A stretch of DNA of 64,000 bases from Adhaeribacter arboris (GTDB lineage Bacteria > Bacteroidota > Bacteroidia > Cytophagales > Hymenobacteraceae): NCBI RefSeq assembly GCF_003023845.1, contig NZ_PYFT01000001.1, positions 868,001-932,000 on the forward strand, in the 5' to 3' direction. The notes beneath the pieces were generated by a model. That model saw only the letters and a list, made by a program, of their open reading frames with translations. It was not told where the DNA came from and did not search any database. This document shows, one piece after another, positions 54,701 to 62,706 of this stretch (the first letter of the stretch is position 1; every line of letters starts with the position of its first letter). The position numbers and the translations under genes are program-made.

Positions 54701-56497
54701 ATGAACTCGCCGGTACAGAAAAGACTTTATTTTATTCTTTTTTTCCTCTCAATTTTTCTGATAAATGTAACGACTGCCCAGGCGGAAGAGCAAACCTGGA
54801 TCCGGATTAATCAGTTGGGTTATTTGCCGGAAGGCGTTAAAGTAGCCGTATGGTGTTCTAAGCAAAACCAGGAAATTAATGAATTTGAACTGGTAAATGC
54901 TCGCACGAATAAAGTAGTTTACCGGGGTGCCGCTGGTAAAGCTTTTGGCGCCTATGGACCTTTTTCGCAAACGTATCGGCTTTCCTTCTCTGATTTTAAT
55001 AAAACGGGCCGGTATTATTTACGAGTGAATCAAGCCCGCTCTCCGGCATTTAAGATCAACAAAGACGTATATAAAGGCACCGCTGATTTTTGTTTGCGTT
55101 ATATGCGGCAGCAACGTTCCGGTTTTAATCCCTTTTTGCAGGATAGTTGCCATACCCACGATGGTTATACCTTATATGGTCCCATGTCGGACAGCACCCA
55201 CGTAGATGTAGTAGGCGGCTGGCACGATGCCAGCGATTATTTACAGTATGCCGCTACTTCGGCCAACGCTACCTACCATTTGCTCTTAGCATACCGCGAT
55301 TTTGCGCCGGTATTTACCGATCATTATTTAGCCAACGGCTTAAAAGGTAAAAATAAACAAGCGGATATTGTCGACGAAGCCCGGTGGGGTTTGGATTGGC
55401 TCTTGAAAATGCATCCTAAAGCTGATTGGATGTTTAACCAGATTGCCGACGATCGCGACCATTCTGGCATGCGCCTCCCGAAAGAAGATAGTGCTTATGG
55501 GAGGGGCTACGAACGTCCGGTTTATTTTATTAACGGCGAGCCGCAGCAAAGAGGAAAATTTTTAAATAATACCACCGGTACTTCTTCTACCGCGGCTAAA
55601 TTTTCGGGCGCTTTTGCTCTCGGCGCTCAAGTTTTCCAGCAAAAAGATCAGGTTTATAGTCAGCTTTTAAACCAAAAATCTGTATCGGCTTATGCTTTTG
55701 CTTTAAAGAAACCAGGAGTTACCCAAACGGCTTCCGTTAAGGCACCCTACATTTACGCCGAAGATAATTGGGTAGATGATATGGAACTGGCCGCTACCTG
55801 GCAAAACCGTTTAGAAGATGCCTTCAATTACGCGAAGCAAGAACCTATTACGCCCTGGTTGGGCACCGATACGGCTAAGCATTACCAATACTATCCGTTT
55901 ATTAACCTAGGGCATTATGAATTAGCTAGTCGGCTTCCAGAAAATTCCCAAAAAACTGTAATCGGGTATTACCAACAAGGCATTAACCGGGTGTGGGCAA
56001 AAGCGCAGCACAATGCTTTTTACCGGGGAGTACCCTTTATTTGGTGCAGCAATAATTTAACTACTTCTTTTGCGCTGCAATGTTATTGGTACCGGAATTT
56101 AACCAACGACGCTCAATTTTTAGAATTGGAACAAGCTAATATTGACTGGCTTTTGGGGCTAAATCCCTGGGGAACTTCCATGGTGTACGGCTTGCCGGCT
56201 AAAGGCGATACGCCCGTAGATCCGCATTCGTCCTTAACCCATTTAAAAAATTATCCCACTGATGGCGGCTTGATTGATGGTCCGGTTTACGGTCAGATTT
56301 TTAAAAATCTTCTCGGCATTCAACTGTACAATCCCGATGAGTACGCGGCCTTTCAGAGTGACCTGGTGGTGTACCACGATGATTTTGGTGATTATTCCAC
56401 GAACGAACCCACTATGGATGGAACCGCTTCCCTGGTTTATCTTTTGGCTGCCCAGGAAAGTGAAGGGAAAAAAGCAAAAAGAAGAAATCGAAAATAA
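54701..56497 (+). CDS. GH9 cellulase-like glycoside hydrolase
   Basis: An exported endoglucanase-type enzyme of about 598 residues. After the signal peptide (KRLYFILFFLSIFLINVTTA) an N-terminal Ig-like CelD_N domain (TWIRINQLGYLPEGVKVAVW) precedes the (alpha/alpha)6 GH9 catalytic domain. The base aspartates are D176 and D179 in VGGWHDASDYLQY, and the acid glutamate is about E569 in YSTNEPTMDGTASLVYLLAA. All are present. The frame is open 40 codons upstream into the repeat copy, but ATG 54701 gives the signal peptide. The substrate may be cellulose, xyloglucan or another beta-glucan. It has a basic C-tail and no sorting domain. Confidence 0.93.
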   Translation: MNSPVQKRLYFILFFLSIFLINVTTAQAEEQTWIRINQLGYLPEGVKVAVWCSKQNQEINEFELVNARTNKVVYRGAAGKAFGAYGPFSQTYRLSFSDFNKTGRYYLRVNQARSPAFKINKDVYKGTADFCLRYMRQQRSGFNPFLQDSCHTHDGYTLYGPMSDSTHVDVVGGWHDASDYLQYAATSANATYHLLLAYRDFAPVFTDHYLANGLKGKNKQADIVDEARWGLDWLLKMHPKADWMFNQIADDRDHSGMRLPKEDSAYGRGYERPVYFINGEPQQRGKFLNNTTGTSSTAAKFSGAFALGAQVFQQKDQVYSQLLNQKSVSAYAFALKKPGVTQTASVKAPYIYAEDNWVDDMELAATWQNRLEDAFNYAKQEPITPWLGTDTAKHYQYYPFINLGHYELASRLPENSQKTVIGYYQQGINRVWAKAQHNAFYRGVPFIWCSNNLTTSFALQCYWYRNLTNDAQFLELEQANIDWLLGLNPWGTSMVYGLPAKGDTPVDPHSSLTHLKNYPTDGGLIDGPVYGQIFKNLLGIQLYNPDEYAAFQSDLVVYHDDFGDYSTNEPTMDGTASLVYLLAAQESEGKKAKRRNRK

Positions 56498-56813
56498 TCA
56501 ATAGAAATGCTGGAAGGAGTTTTGGAGAGTTGGAATTGAAAACGTAACAATTATTAGAGTATGTTTTGAATGATTGGTTTCTTCACGGATGAGTTTAGCC
56601 TATTTCAGCCAGCTAATAATTTATTTCTACGTAAAGAAAAACTAAATCGAACCTCAAGTTCAACTTCAAATTATCAGAGCAGGTTGCAAATTCGTGCAAC
56701 CTTATTTAAAAAATAAAGCTTTTGTTAAGCCGCAATGTTTTTTCAGGGAAATAGAATTTCTATTTAAAATCCTGATTTTGGCCGGAAAACTTATTGGTTA
56801 ATCTTGATAAAAA
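56498..56813. other. Intergenic region, no supported gene
   Basis: Just over 300 AT-rich bases with no frame or hairpin of note between the GH9 and GH43-like genes. Confidence 0.5.
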
Positions 56814-58304
56814 ATGCAGCTGCAAGAAACAAGCTCCGCAGACAAAATTTCCGAAATAAAACTGACTTCTCCCGCTGGAATACCCTTTCCTTTTACCATC
56901 CAAATAAGGGAAGAATTAAACGCGCCTACTAAACTGTTTTCCTTTACGGTAATCGGGCAAGATTCTTTAACCAACGAAAGGAAAACCTGCCATTACCAAC
57001 TAGACGAGCGAAACCATAAAGCGTATTTAAACTTTTTTGAAAAATTAGCCTTGGATTTCGGATTACGTTTGCCCCAGAACCGCCAACAGGTGAAAGCTAA
57101 TCCTCAGTTTAAGGCGGCTTACCGGGAGGTGTTAAGTAAAAATTTGCACCCGCAAATGCTGTATGGTTTCGGCGATCCGGCGGTAATCCGGGTGCCGGAG
57201 CAATCTAATCCAGCGGAGGCGCTTTATTACCTGCTTTCAACTTCAAACGATGCGCCGCACGCTTTTCCGATTATTCGCTCGCGCAATTTGCTGGATTGGG
57301 AATTCGTGGATTTTGTTTTTCCGGAAGACCAGAAACCTAACTGGGCGGCAAACGACGAATTGGTGAGCGATTATTGGGCGCCGGAAATGCACCACATTAG
57401 CGGAAAATTTCACGTTTATTTTGTGGCCCGTGACAAAGAAACCCGGGAACTTTGCATTGGCGTAGCCAAATCTTCCTTACCTGAAGGTCCATTTGTGGCC
57501 GATGCTAAACCGGTGATAAAAGGAAATGTGATTGACCCGCACGTTTTTGTGCAGGACGACGGGACGGCTTTTTTGTTCTGGAAAGAAGATAATAACGATG
57601 TCTGGCCCGGTAAATTAATTAGTTTTCTTCAGGAATATCCCCTTTTTATACCGGCCTTATTTGAGGAAAAAGAAGACCAGATTACTGCTTCTTTTATCGC
57701 CTCCTTGTGGCCCTGGGTGCGAAAGCTGGAGCCCATGGAGCGTTTTTTATTTAACCAGGTATTCATTGAAGCGGTAATTGCCAGGTATTTGTTTTTCTAC
57801 GATCGTCTTACGGTTTTACGAGCGAATCAGTCCGAGCCTATCCAGGAGCAGATACAAACCATTCAACAATTCATGAAAACGCCCATGTTCGCTCAGCCTT
57901 TATCGTCGGATGGTTCCAGCCGGGTAGGAGAACGAACTAAAATTATCGAGAATGATCTGGCCTGGGAAGCGCATTTGGTGGAAGGAATGTGGGTGACCAA
58001 GCACCAAAATAAGTTTTACCTGTTTTATGCCGGCAACGATTTCTCCACCGATCAATACGGAATAGGAGTGGCCATAGCCGACTCACTTTTAGGGCCTTAC
58101 CGGAAAATGCCGCAACCTTTTCTTCAATCTACAACGGAGTGGTGGGCGCCGGGCCACCCTTCGGTAGTACTTGCCCCGGATGGTAAGCCGCACCTGTTTT
58201 TGCACGCGTACTTCCCGGAAAAAGCCGGCTATAAACAATTCCGGGCGCTGCTTTCGGTGCCCATAATTTTTGAAGGAAACCGGGTAGTATTAGGTGCGGT
58301 ATAA
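56814..58304 (+). CDS. GH43-like five-blade propeller protein
   Basis: A 496-residue protein with a C-terminal family 43-type five-bladed propeller, related to arabinofuranosidases and xylosidases. The opening blade is YGFGDPAVIRVPEQ (candidate base Asp), with a second blade NDELVSDYWAPEMHHISGKF and an acid Glu candidate further on in AWEAHLVEGMWVTKHQNKFY. There is an unusual helical insert of about 100 residues (LEEKEDQITASFIASLWPW to about residue 360) and an extra N-terminal domain before the propeller. No signal peptide is evident, so it may act in the cytosol on oligosaccharides. Activity is inferred from the fold. Confidence 0.75.
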   Translation: MQLQETSSADKISEIKLTSPAGIPFPFTIQIREELNAPTKLFSFTVIGQDSLTNERKTCHYQLDERNHKAYLNFFEKLALDFGLRLPQNRQQVKANPQFKAAYREVLSKNLHPQMLYGFGDPAVIRVPEQSNPAEALYYLLSTSNDAPHAFPIIRSRNLLDWEFVDFVFPEDQKPNWAANDELVSDYWAPEMHHISGKFHVYFVARDKETRELCIGVAKSSLPEGPFVADAKPVIKGNVIDPHVFVQDDGTAFLFWKEDNNDVWPGKLISFLQEYPLFIPALFEEKEDQITASFIASLWPWVRKLEPMERFLFNQVFIEAVIARYLFFYDRLTVLRANQSEPIQEQIQTIQQFMKTPMFAQPLSSDGSSRVGERTKIIENDLAWEAHLVEGMWVTKHQNKFYLFYAGNDFSTDQYGIGVAIADSLLGPYRKMPQPFLQSTTEWWAPGHPSVVLAPDGKPHLFLHAYFPEKAGYKQFRALLSVPIIFEGNRVVLGAV

Positions 58305-58482
58305 ACCAAAAAACTGCCGGCAACAGAAAAATATTAATTCTTTTTTCAGCTATTTCTCTGGTTAATTCATTTAATCTAATTGGAAGAAATAGCCTTAACT
58401 TAATTTACCGATAATGAGTCATATATAAGAGTAAGTCTAGTATCTGAAATCTTGATACTAGTAGCTTACTACTTAAATCTGT

Positions 58483-59328
58483 TTAAGCTTCGCCCATCAT
58501 TAAACCTTCAATGGTATGAGCCTGGTAAATAGGTTCCAGTTTATCTACCAGTCGGTAAGTAAGATGTTCCTTTAAACTTTCCGGTATTTGTTCGAAATAA
58601 GCTCTGGTAATTTGTAAATCATGGCGTTCGGCATTTCTGGCGGTAGGAGAATCGACGCCTAACACCAAAGCGGGCCGTGGCTTATTTGAATAATTAGCCG
58701 TTCCGCGGTGAATAGTTAAAGCCGAACGAGCGGAAATATCCCCCATTTGCGGCATTTTCCGTTGCGCTCGCTCTTTATACCGGGCATAGCTTGCTTTCGA
58801 AGGAAACATTTCGTGCTCAAAGTTAATGGGCAAATCCCACTGGGTGCCCGGCGCAATTTCAAACGGTCCCATGTCTTCGGTTACATCAACGGTAGTAAGA
58901 TTAAAAGCCAAAGAATTTAAACGACGTCCGATAATGGTATCTTCCGGGGCCGGAAAATCGCGGTGCCAGGGTTGGTCCATGGCTCCCGGATTAGGAATAT
59001 CAAAGCCAATTTCCACAATTTTGTAGTCCGGACCTAGGACCGCCTCACTAACGGCGGTAACCCAAGGGTGCGTCGCCAACTCCACAAAGCCCCGGATATC
59101 TTCCGGGTGAATCTCCACGTAATGTCGCTTCGGGCCGCGCCCAACCGCCCCTCCGGGGCGCTTTAAAGCAGCCTCGTACAAGGGCCAAATATCTTCATCT
59201 AATTGCTGAACCCATTTCCGGCTAAATGCCCCTTTTAAGGCAATAATCCCATCGCCGTACAAACCTCCCATTATCTGGGCGACATCGTATTTTGCCACTG
59301 CCGGGTTTATAACTTTTTCTGCTAGCAT
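58483..59328 (-). CDS. Phytanoyl-CoA dioxygenase-like Fe(II)/2-oxoglutarate enzyme
   Basis: A 281-residue non-haem iron oxygenase of the PhyH family. The iron ligands are His and Asp in PWHRDFPAPEDT (H-x-D) and a distal His in TIHRGTANYSNKPRPALVL, where the following arginine would bind 2-oxoglutarate. The N-terminal MLAEKVINPAVAKYDVAQIM has no signal peptide, so it is cytosolic. The substrate is unknown; family members hydroxylate lipids, amino acids or natural products. It is the only gene on the minus strand between the GH43-like gene and speD. Confidence 0.88.
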   Translation of the reverse strand: MLAEKVINPAVAKYDVAQIMGGLYGDGIIALKGAFSRKWVQQLDEDIWPLYEAALKRPGGAVGRGPKRHYVEIHPEDIRGFVELATHPWVTAVSEAVLGPDYKIVEIGFDIPNPGAMDQPWHRDFPAPEDTIIGRRLNSLAFNLTTVDVTEDMGPFEIAPGTQWDLPINFEHEMFPSKASYARYKERAQRKMPQMGDISARSALTIHRGTANYSNKPRPALVLGVDSPTARNAERHDLQITRAYFEQIPESLKEHLTYRLVDKLEPIYQAHTIEGLMMGEA

Positions 59329-59558
59329 CCTCTAAAACTTTAAATTTTACAACTAATCAGCTTTCCATTCACCTTAGGTTCCCGGAATATTTTACAACGC
59401 TACTTTTTTAACGCCGCTGTATGGCTTAGGTTACGAGTAACATAATCTAAAACCGGCCGGAAAGTAAATGGTGTCCGGATAAAATTTCGTTCAGAGCACT
59501 GCGGGTAAAAGATGTTTTAAAGAAAAAAGTGATAAAAATGTGCCCGCACCAGCTTTTA

Positions 59559-59969
59559 TTATTTTTCCGGTATTCGGGTAATTACGGCCGCTTCTTGTTG
59601 GTGTATACTTTCGTTTTGGTTATAAACGCGCCGGCTTATTTCTTCTGCTTGCAGCAAAACCAGGTTAGGAAGTTTATTTTGTAATAGTTGGATAATGGCA
59701 GATAAGTTGATTTTCCCTTTGCAGGTGAAAATATCGATGCAGAATAATTCTTTTTCCGGCCACGTATGAATGCTGATATGCGATTCGGCCAACAAGAGCA
59801 TGGCGGTAAGACCCTGCGGATGAAATTTTTTGTAATTACGGCTAATTACCTGAAAGTCGCATACAACCCTAATATCTTCCAGCAGCTGCAAGGTAAACTC
59901 CGGGTCTTCTAACTTCTGAAAGTCAGAAACACTACAATCCAATAAATATGTAAGAGGTTCAAAAGCCAT
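59559..59969 (-). CDS. speD: S-adenosylmethionine decarboxylase proenzyme (SpeD)
   Basis: A pyruvoyl enzyme of about 136 residues that decarboxylates AdoMet to give the aminopropyl donor for spermidine. The self-cleavage site is E62-S63 in AESHISIHTWPE, followed by H68 and C83 (IDIFTCKG). These are the same numbers as in the Thermotoga maritima enzyme, so the class 1B (short, single-chain) form is likely. ATG 59969 (MAFEPLTY) is preferred to the longer frame. The divergent operon across the 350-base gap encodes a spermidine-synthase-like protein, which would use this product. The pair therefore makes biochemical sense. Confidence 0.93.
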   Translation of the reverse strand: MAFEPLTYLLDCSVSDFQKLEDPEFTLQLLEDIRVVCDFQVISRNYKKFHPQGLTAMLLLAESHISIHTWPEKELFCIDIFTCKGKINLSAIIQLLQNKLPNLVLLQAEEISRRVYNQNESIHQQEAAVITRIPEK

Positions 59970-60285
59970 TAATTGAGCGCGCCGAATGAAGAACAAATAT
60001 AAATTATTCTGCCGGAAGACGGCGGTATTTTAATATTTTTATGGTTCTATGTTCTTAAATTAAGTATTTTGTTATTTCTTACAACAAAAATCTTTGGTTA
60101 AGTAAGTTGAAATTCATTTTTTTGAAAGATAAGAGAATGGAAAACCACTTTCTCATTATCACTTTAAAAACGAATACAAAGGGTAACAATTCATATGAAA
60201 TAAGATTATTTAAATCTAATGTTCCGTCAACTATAATAGGACGAGTTGTTTAACCTATAATAGGCGGATATGCATGAAATTACAA

Positions 60286-60327
60286 CTGTGAACTGTGAAC
60301 TGTGAACTATGAACTATGGACTATGAA
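60286..60327 (+). repeat. 7-bp tandem repeat spanning the DUF4178 start
   Basis: Six units of seven bases: three CTGTGAA, then CTATGAA, CTATGGA and CTATGAA. The last three place ATG at 60309, 60316 and 60323, in three different frames. Only 60316 is in frame with the DUF4178 gene. Confidence 0.85.
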
Positions 60328-60984
60328 CTAAATACTAGTATGTTTTACCAGACCAAAGTACCTTTTTCGTGTTCGCAATGTGATCGCCCGCTCCAGTTTA
60401 AATCGGAATTTAGTGTTGGCCTTATTTGTCCGGAGTGCCAAACGGTTTCGCGGCGGGTACAATTAGAATCGAATACCCTGGATAAAATGGAAGCCGTGCG
60501 CGAAGATATGAGTGTAATTCGTTTGGGTACCACGGGTAGTTTTGAGGAAACAAGTTTTGAGGTTATTGGCCGGATACAGTACTTTTTTCAGGAAACTTAC
60601 CGGAATCATTGGTTTTTGCATTTTAACAACGGTACTTCGGGTTGGCTGGGCGACTGGGCCGGGAATTATAGCATCTTTAAAATAGTAAAAGAAACGCGGC
60701 AAACTTTTGAGAATCCGGTAATAACCAAAAAAATACAAATTAATAATTCCGATTACTTTCTGGAAAAAATTGATGTTAGTTTTAAGGTGATGGCAGAAGG
60801 AGAACTACCCGGTTTTTATTTAAATAACGAAAAATTTATTCGCCTGGAGTTTAACAATTTGAATGGCGGATTGGCTTTGGCGCACGTTTTTACCAAAAAC
60901 CAACTAGAGGCTTTTACCGGCCAATACGTAGAAGTAGGCGATTTACAATTTCAAAATTTCCGGCAGCATCATGATTGGGCATGA
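60316..60984 (+). CDS. DUF4178 protein with zinc ribbon
   Basis: A 222-residue protein. An N-terminal zinc ribbon (FSCSQCDRPLQF and LICPECQTVSRR, two C-x2-C pairs) precedes a DUF4178 domain (EVIGRIQYFFQETYRNHWFL, GWLGDWAGNYSIFK). DUF4178 is a beta-rich domain found with PspA-type and DUF350 membrane systems. Two starts are possible: ATG 60316, which lies inside the 7-bp repeat, and ATG 60340 (MFYQTKVPFSCS), which gives the likelier N-terminus. It is the first gene of the operon that leads to the spermidine-synthase-like gene and overlaps the next gene by 14 bases. Confidence 0.8.
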   Translation: MDYELNTSMFYQTKVPFSCSQCDRPLQFKSEFSVGLICPECQTVSRRVQLESNTLDKMEAVREDMSVIRLGTTGSFEETSFEVIGRIQYFFQETYRNHWFLHFNNGTSGWLGDWAGNYSIFKIVKETRQTFENPVITKKIQINNSDYFLEKIDVSFKVMAEGELPGFYLNNEKFIRLEFNNLNGGLALAHVFTKNQLEAFTGQYVEVGDLQFQNFRQHHDWA

Positions 60985-62275
60985 GGTAAAAGATCAAGAT
61001 CAGCTTCCCGGGCAAATGACGATAGCCTGTCCGCATTGTCAGCAACCAGTCAGGTTGGTGACCTATGCTCAAGCTATATACGTAGCCTGCGGTTCCTGCC
61101 ACAAATTATTTCGGACCCGGGAAAAAACCTTGGTGGTGCAGAAGCAATTTCAGTCTAAAAACGAGAAAATTCCGCTTTTGCCTCTCCGCAAAAAAGGCCG
61201 TTTAGCCGAGGTAGTTTACGCAATAGTGGGTTTTGTTAGCTACAAAGAAGAAAATTACGCTTATTACTGGCGGGAATACGTGTTGTTTAATCCGGTGCAC
61301 GGTTATGCTTTTTTGGCCGAGTACGATGGGCATTGGAATTTTTTCCGGTTTATTTCCGATTATTCGCACGGTAAAACTCACCTGTATTCTTTCTATTACA
61401 ATGGGCATGAATTTAAATTGTACAATAAATACAAGACCCATGTGCTATACGCCGAAGGAGAGTTTTTCTGGGATCTTATGGATGAAAGCGGCCATTACAC
61501 CGAATACGTGGCTCCGCCTTATATGATGACCCGCCTCATCGCGAATAATGAAATAACCTGGTTGTTGGGCGAGTATTTAGAGCCGGAAATGGTGAAAGAA
61601 GCATTTAATCTTACCCATGATTTGCCGGTTCCAGCGGGAATTGGCGCTTCGGAGCCTTTTTCCAGCAGTTTTTCGTTTAATTTTTTAAAAGTAATTGTAT
61701 TAGTTACTACTCTATTTTTGATTTTCTGCCAGGCTATCATCGTTAAAAGCAGCAAAGAAGTAGTGCTCGCCGATACCACTTTTAACTTACCCGAATCTTA
61801 TGTAAGCAATACTTTAACGCCGCTGGCGGGTCCTACTATTACCATAAATCAAAATTGGGCGGGTACGTCTAACCTGGAGTTCACGCTTTATGCGCCGGTA
61901 AGTAATAACTGGTTATCAACGGGTATTACTTTAGTTAATACCCGAACCCACCAGGAATATGATTTCGAGATGGGGGTAGAGCATTACAGTGGTTACGAAG
62001 GTGGAGAAAGCTGGTCGGAGGGCAGTCAGCAGACTAAAAAATTGATTTCGGCTTTACCGAATGGCACCTACCAAATTATTATTCAACCTTACCGCGAGAA
62101 TTACACCACCGTAAATTTATTTAGCTTAACCATTGTGCAGGATGTACCCATTTGGTCTAACTTCTGGATTGTTTTAGTCTTGGTTTTAATTTTTCCGGGC
62201 ATTCAATGGTTCCGGAATTATACTTTTGAAAAACGCCGCTGGATGAACAGTGATTATTCCCCCTATACCGATTAA
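60971..62275 (+). CDS. Membrane DUF4178 protein
   Basis: A 434-residue membrane protein with an N-terminal zinc ribbon (ACPHCQQPVRLVTYAQ, VACGSCHKLF), a DUF4178 domain (EVVYAIVGFVSYKEENYAYY, YREYVLFNPVHGYAFLAEYD), a helix at about residues 236-255 (FLKVIVLVTTLFLIFCQAII), an extracytoplasmic beta-rich domain and a final helix (FWIVLVLVLIFPGIQWF). It overlaps the first DUF4178 gene by 14 bases and ends 6 bases before a small membrane protein. The external domain may sense lipid or envelope state; this is inference. Confidence 0.8.
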   Translation: MIGHEVKDQDQLPGQMTIACPHCQQPVRLVTYAQAIYVACGSCHKLFRTREKTLVVQKQFQSKNEKIPLLPLRKKGRLAEVVYAIVGFVSYKEENYAYYWREYVLFNPVHGYAFLAEYDGHWNFFRFISDYSHGKTHLYSFYYNGHEFKLYNKYKTHVLYAEGEFFWDLMDESGHYTEYVAPPYMMTRLIANNEITWLLGEYLEPEMVKEAFNLTHDLPVPAGIGASEPFSSSFSFNFLKVIVLVTTLFLIFCQAIIVKSSKEVVLADTTFNLPESYVSNTLTPLAGPTITINQNWAGTSNLEFTLYAPVSNNWLSTGITLVNTRTHQEYDFEMGVEHYSGYEGGESWSEGSQQTKKLISALPNGTYQIIIQPYRENYTTVNLFSLTIVQDVPIWSNFWIVLVLVLIFPGIQWFRNYTFEKRRWMNSDYSPYTD

Positions 62276-62281
62276 AACCCA

Positions 62282-62470
62282 ATGAAAAAATTTAAATTTT
62301 CCTTACCTAACTTGTTTCTTCTGTATCTGGGAGCAGTTATGTCTTTCTTTATTTACGCGGGGGTAACGGGTACGCGCATGCTCGGCGACGATACCGAAAA
62401 ATTTGACCCGAACGGACCCGGTAGCCGGGAAAATACCAGAGTCAGAAGTTCACGCTTTTATCATAAATGA
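62282..62470 (+). CDS. Small membrane protein of the DUF4178 operon
   Basis: A 62-residue protein with one hydrophobic helix (LPNLFLLYLGAVMSFFIYAG) and a charged tail (DDTEKFDPNGPGSRENTRVR). No family is recognised. It starts 6 bases after the membrane DUF4178 gene and overlaps the DUF350 gene by 4 bases (ATGA), so it is translated with both. It may be a small subunit of the membrane complex. Confidence 0.7.
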   Translation: MKKFKFSLPNLFLLYLGAVMSFFIYAGVTGTRMLGDDTEKFDPNGPGSRENTRVRSSRFYHK

Positions 62471-62697
62471 TTCGCTGCATGGAAAATTACCTTAATTATA
62501 AGTACATTATTTCTTCGCTGGTTTACTCCATTTTGGGTATTGGAATTTTGTTTGCTGCCTTCTGGATTATTGAAATGGTAACGCCCGAAAATCTCTGGAA
62601 AGAAATCTTGGAAAAACAGAACATGGCCTTAGCTATTTTGTTTGCGGCTTTCATGCTGGCCATTGCCATTATTATTGCCTCGGCCATTCACGGGTAA
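62467..62697 (+). CDS. DUF350 membrane protein
   Basis: A 76-residue membrane protein of the DUF350 family with two helices: YIISSLVYSILGIGILFAAF and ALAILFAAFMLAIAIIIASA, separated by the EMVTPENLWKEILEKQN loop with the family's polar spacing. DUF350 proteins are predicted to form membrane assemblies and are often next to DUF4178, PspA or spermidine-synthase-like genes. The 4-base overlap with the preceding gene supports ATG 62467; a second ATG at 62479 is also possible. Confidence 0.85.
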   Translation: MIRCMENYLNYKYIISSLVYSILGIGILFAAFWIIEMVTPENLWKEILEKQNMALAILFAAFMLAIAIIIASAIHG

Positions 62698-62706
62698 ATT
62701 TCGGGT

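Noticed and set aside
59994-60001. TAnnTTTG-like box upstream of speD (minus strand TATATTTG)
   Set aside because: No TTTG partner at the right distance, so not called as a promoter.
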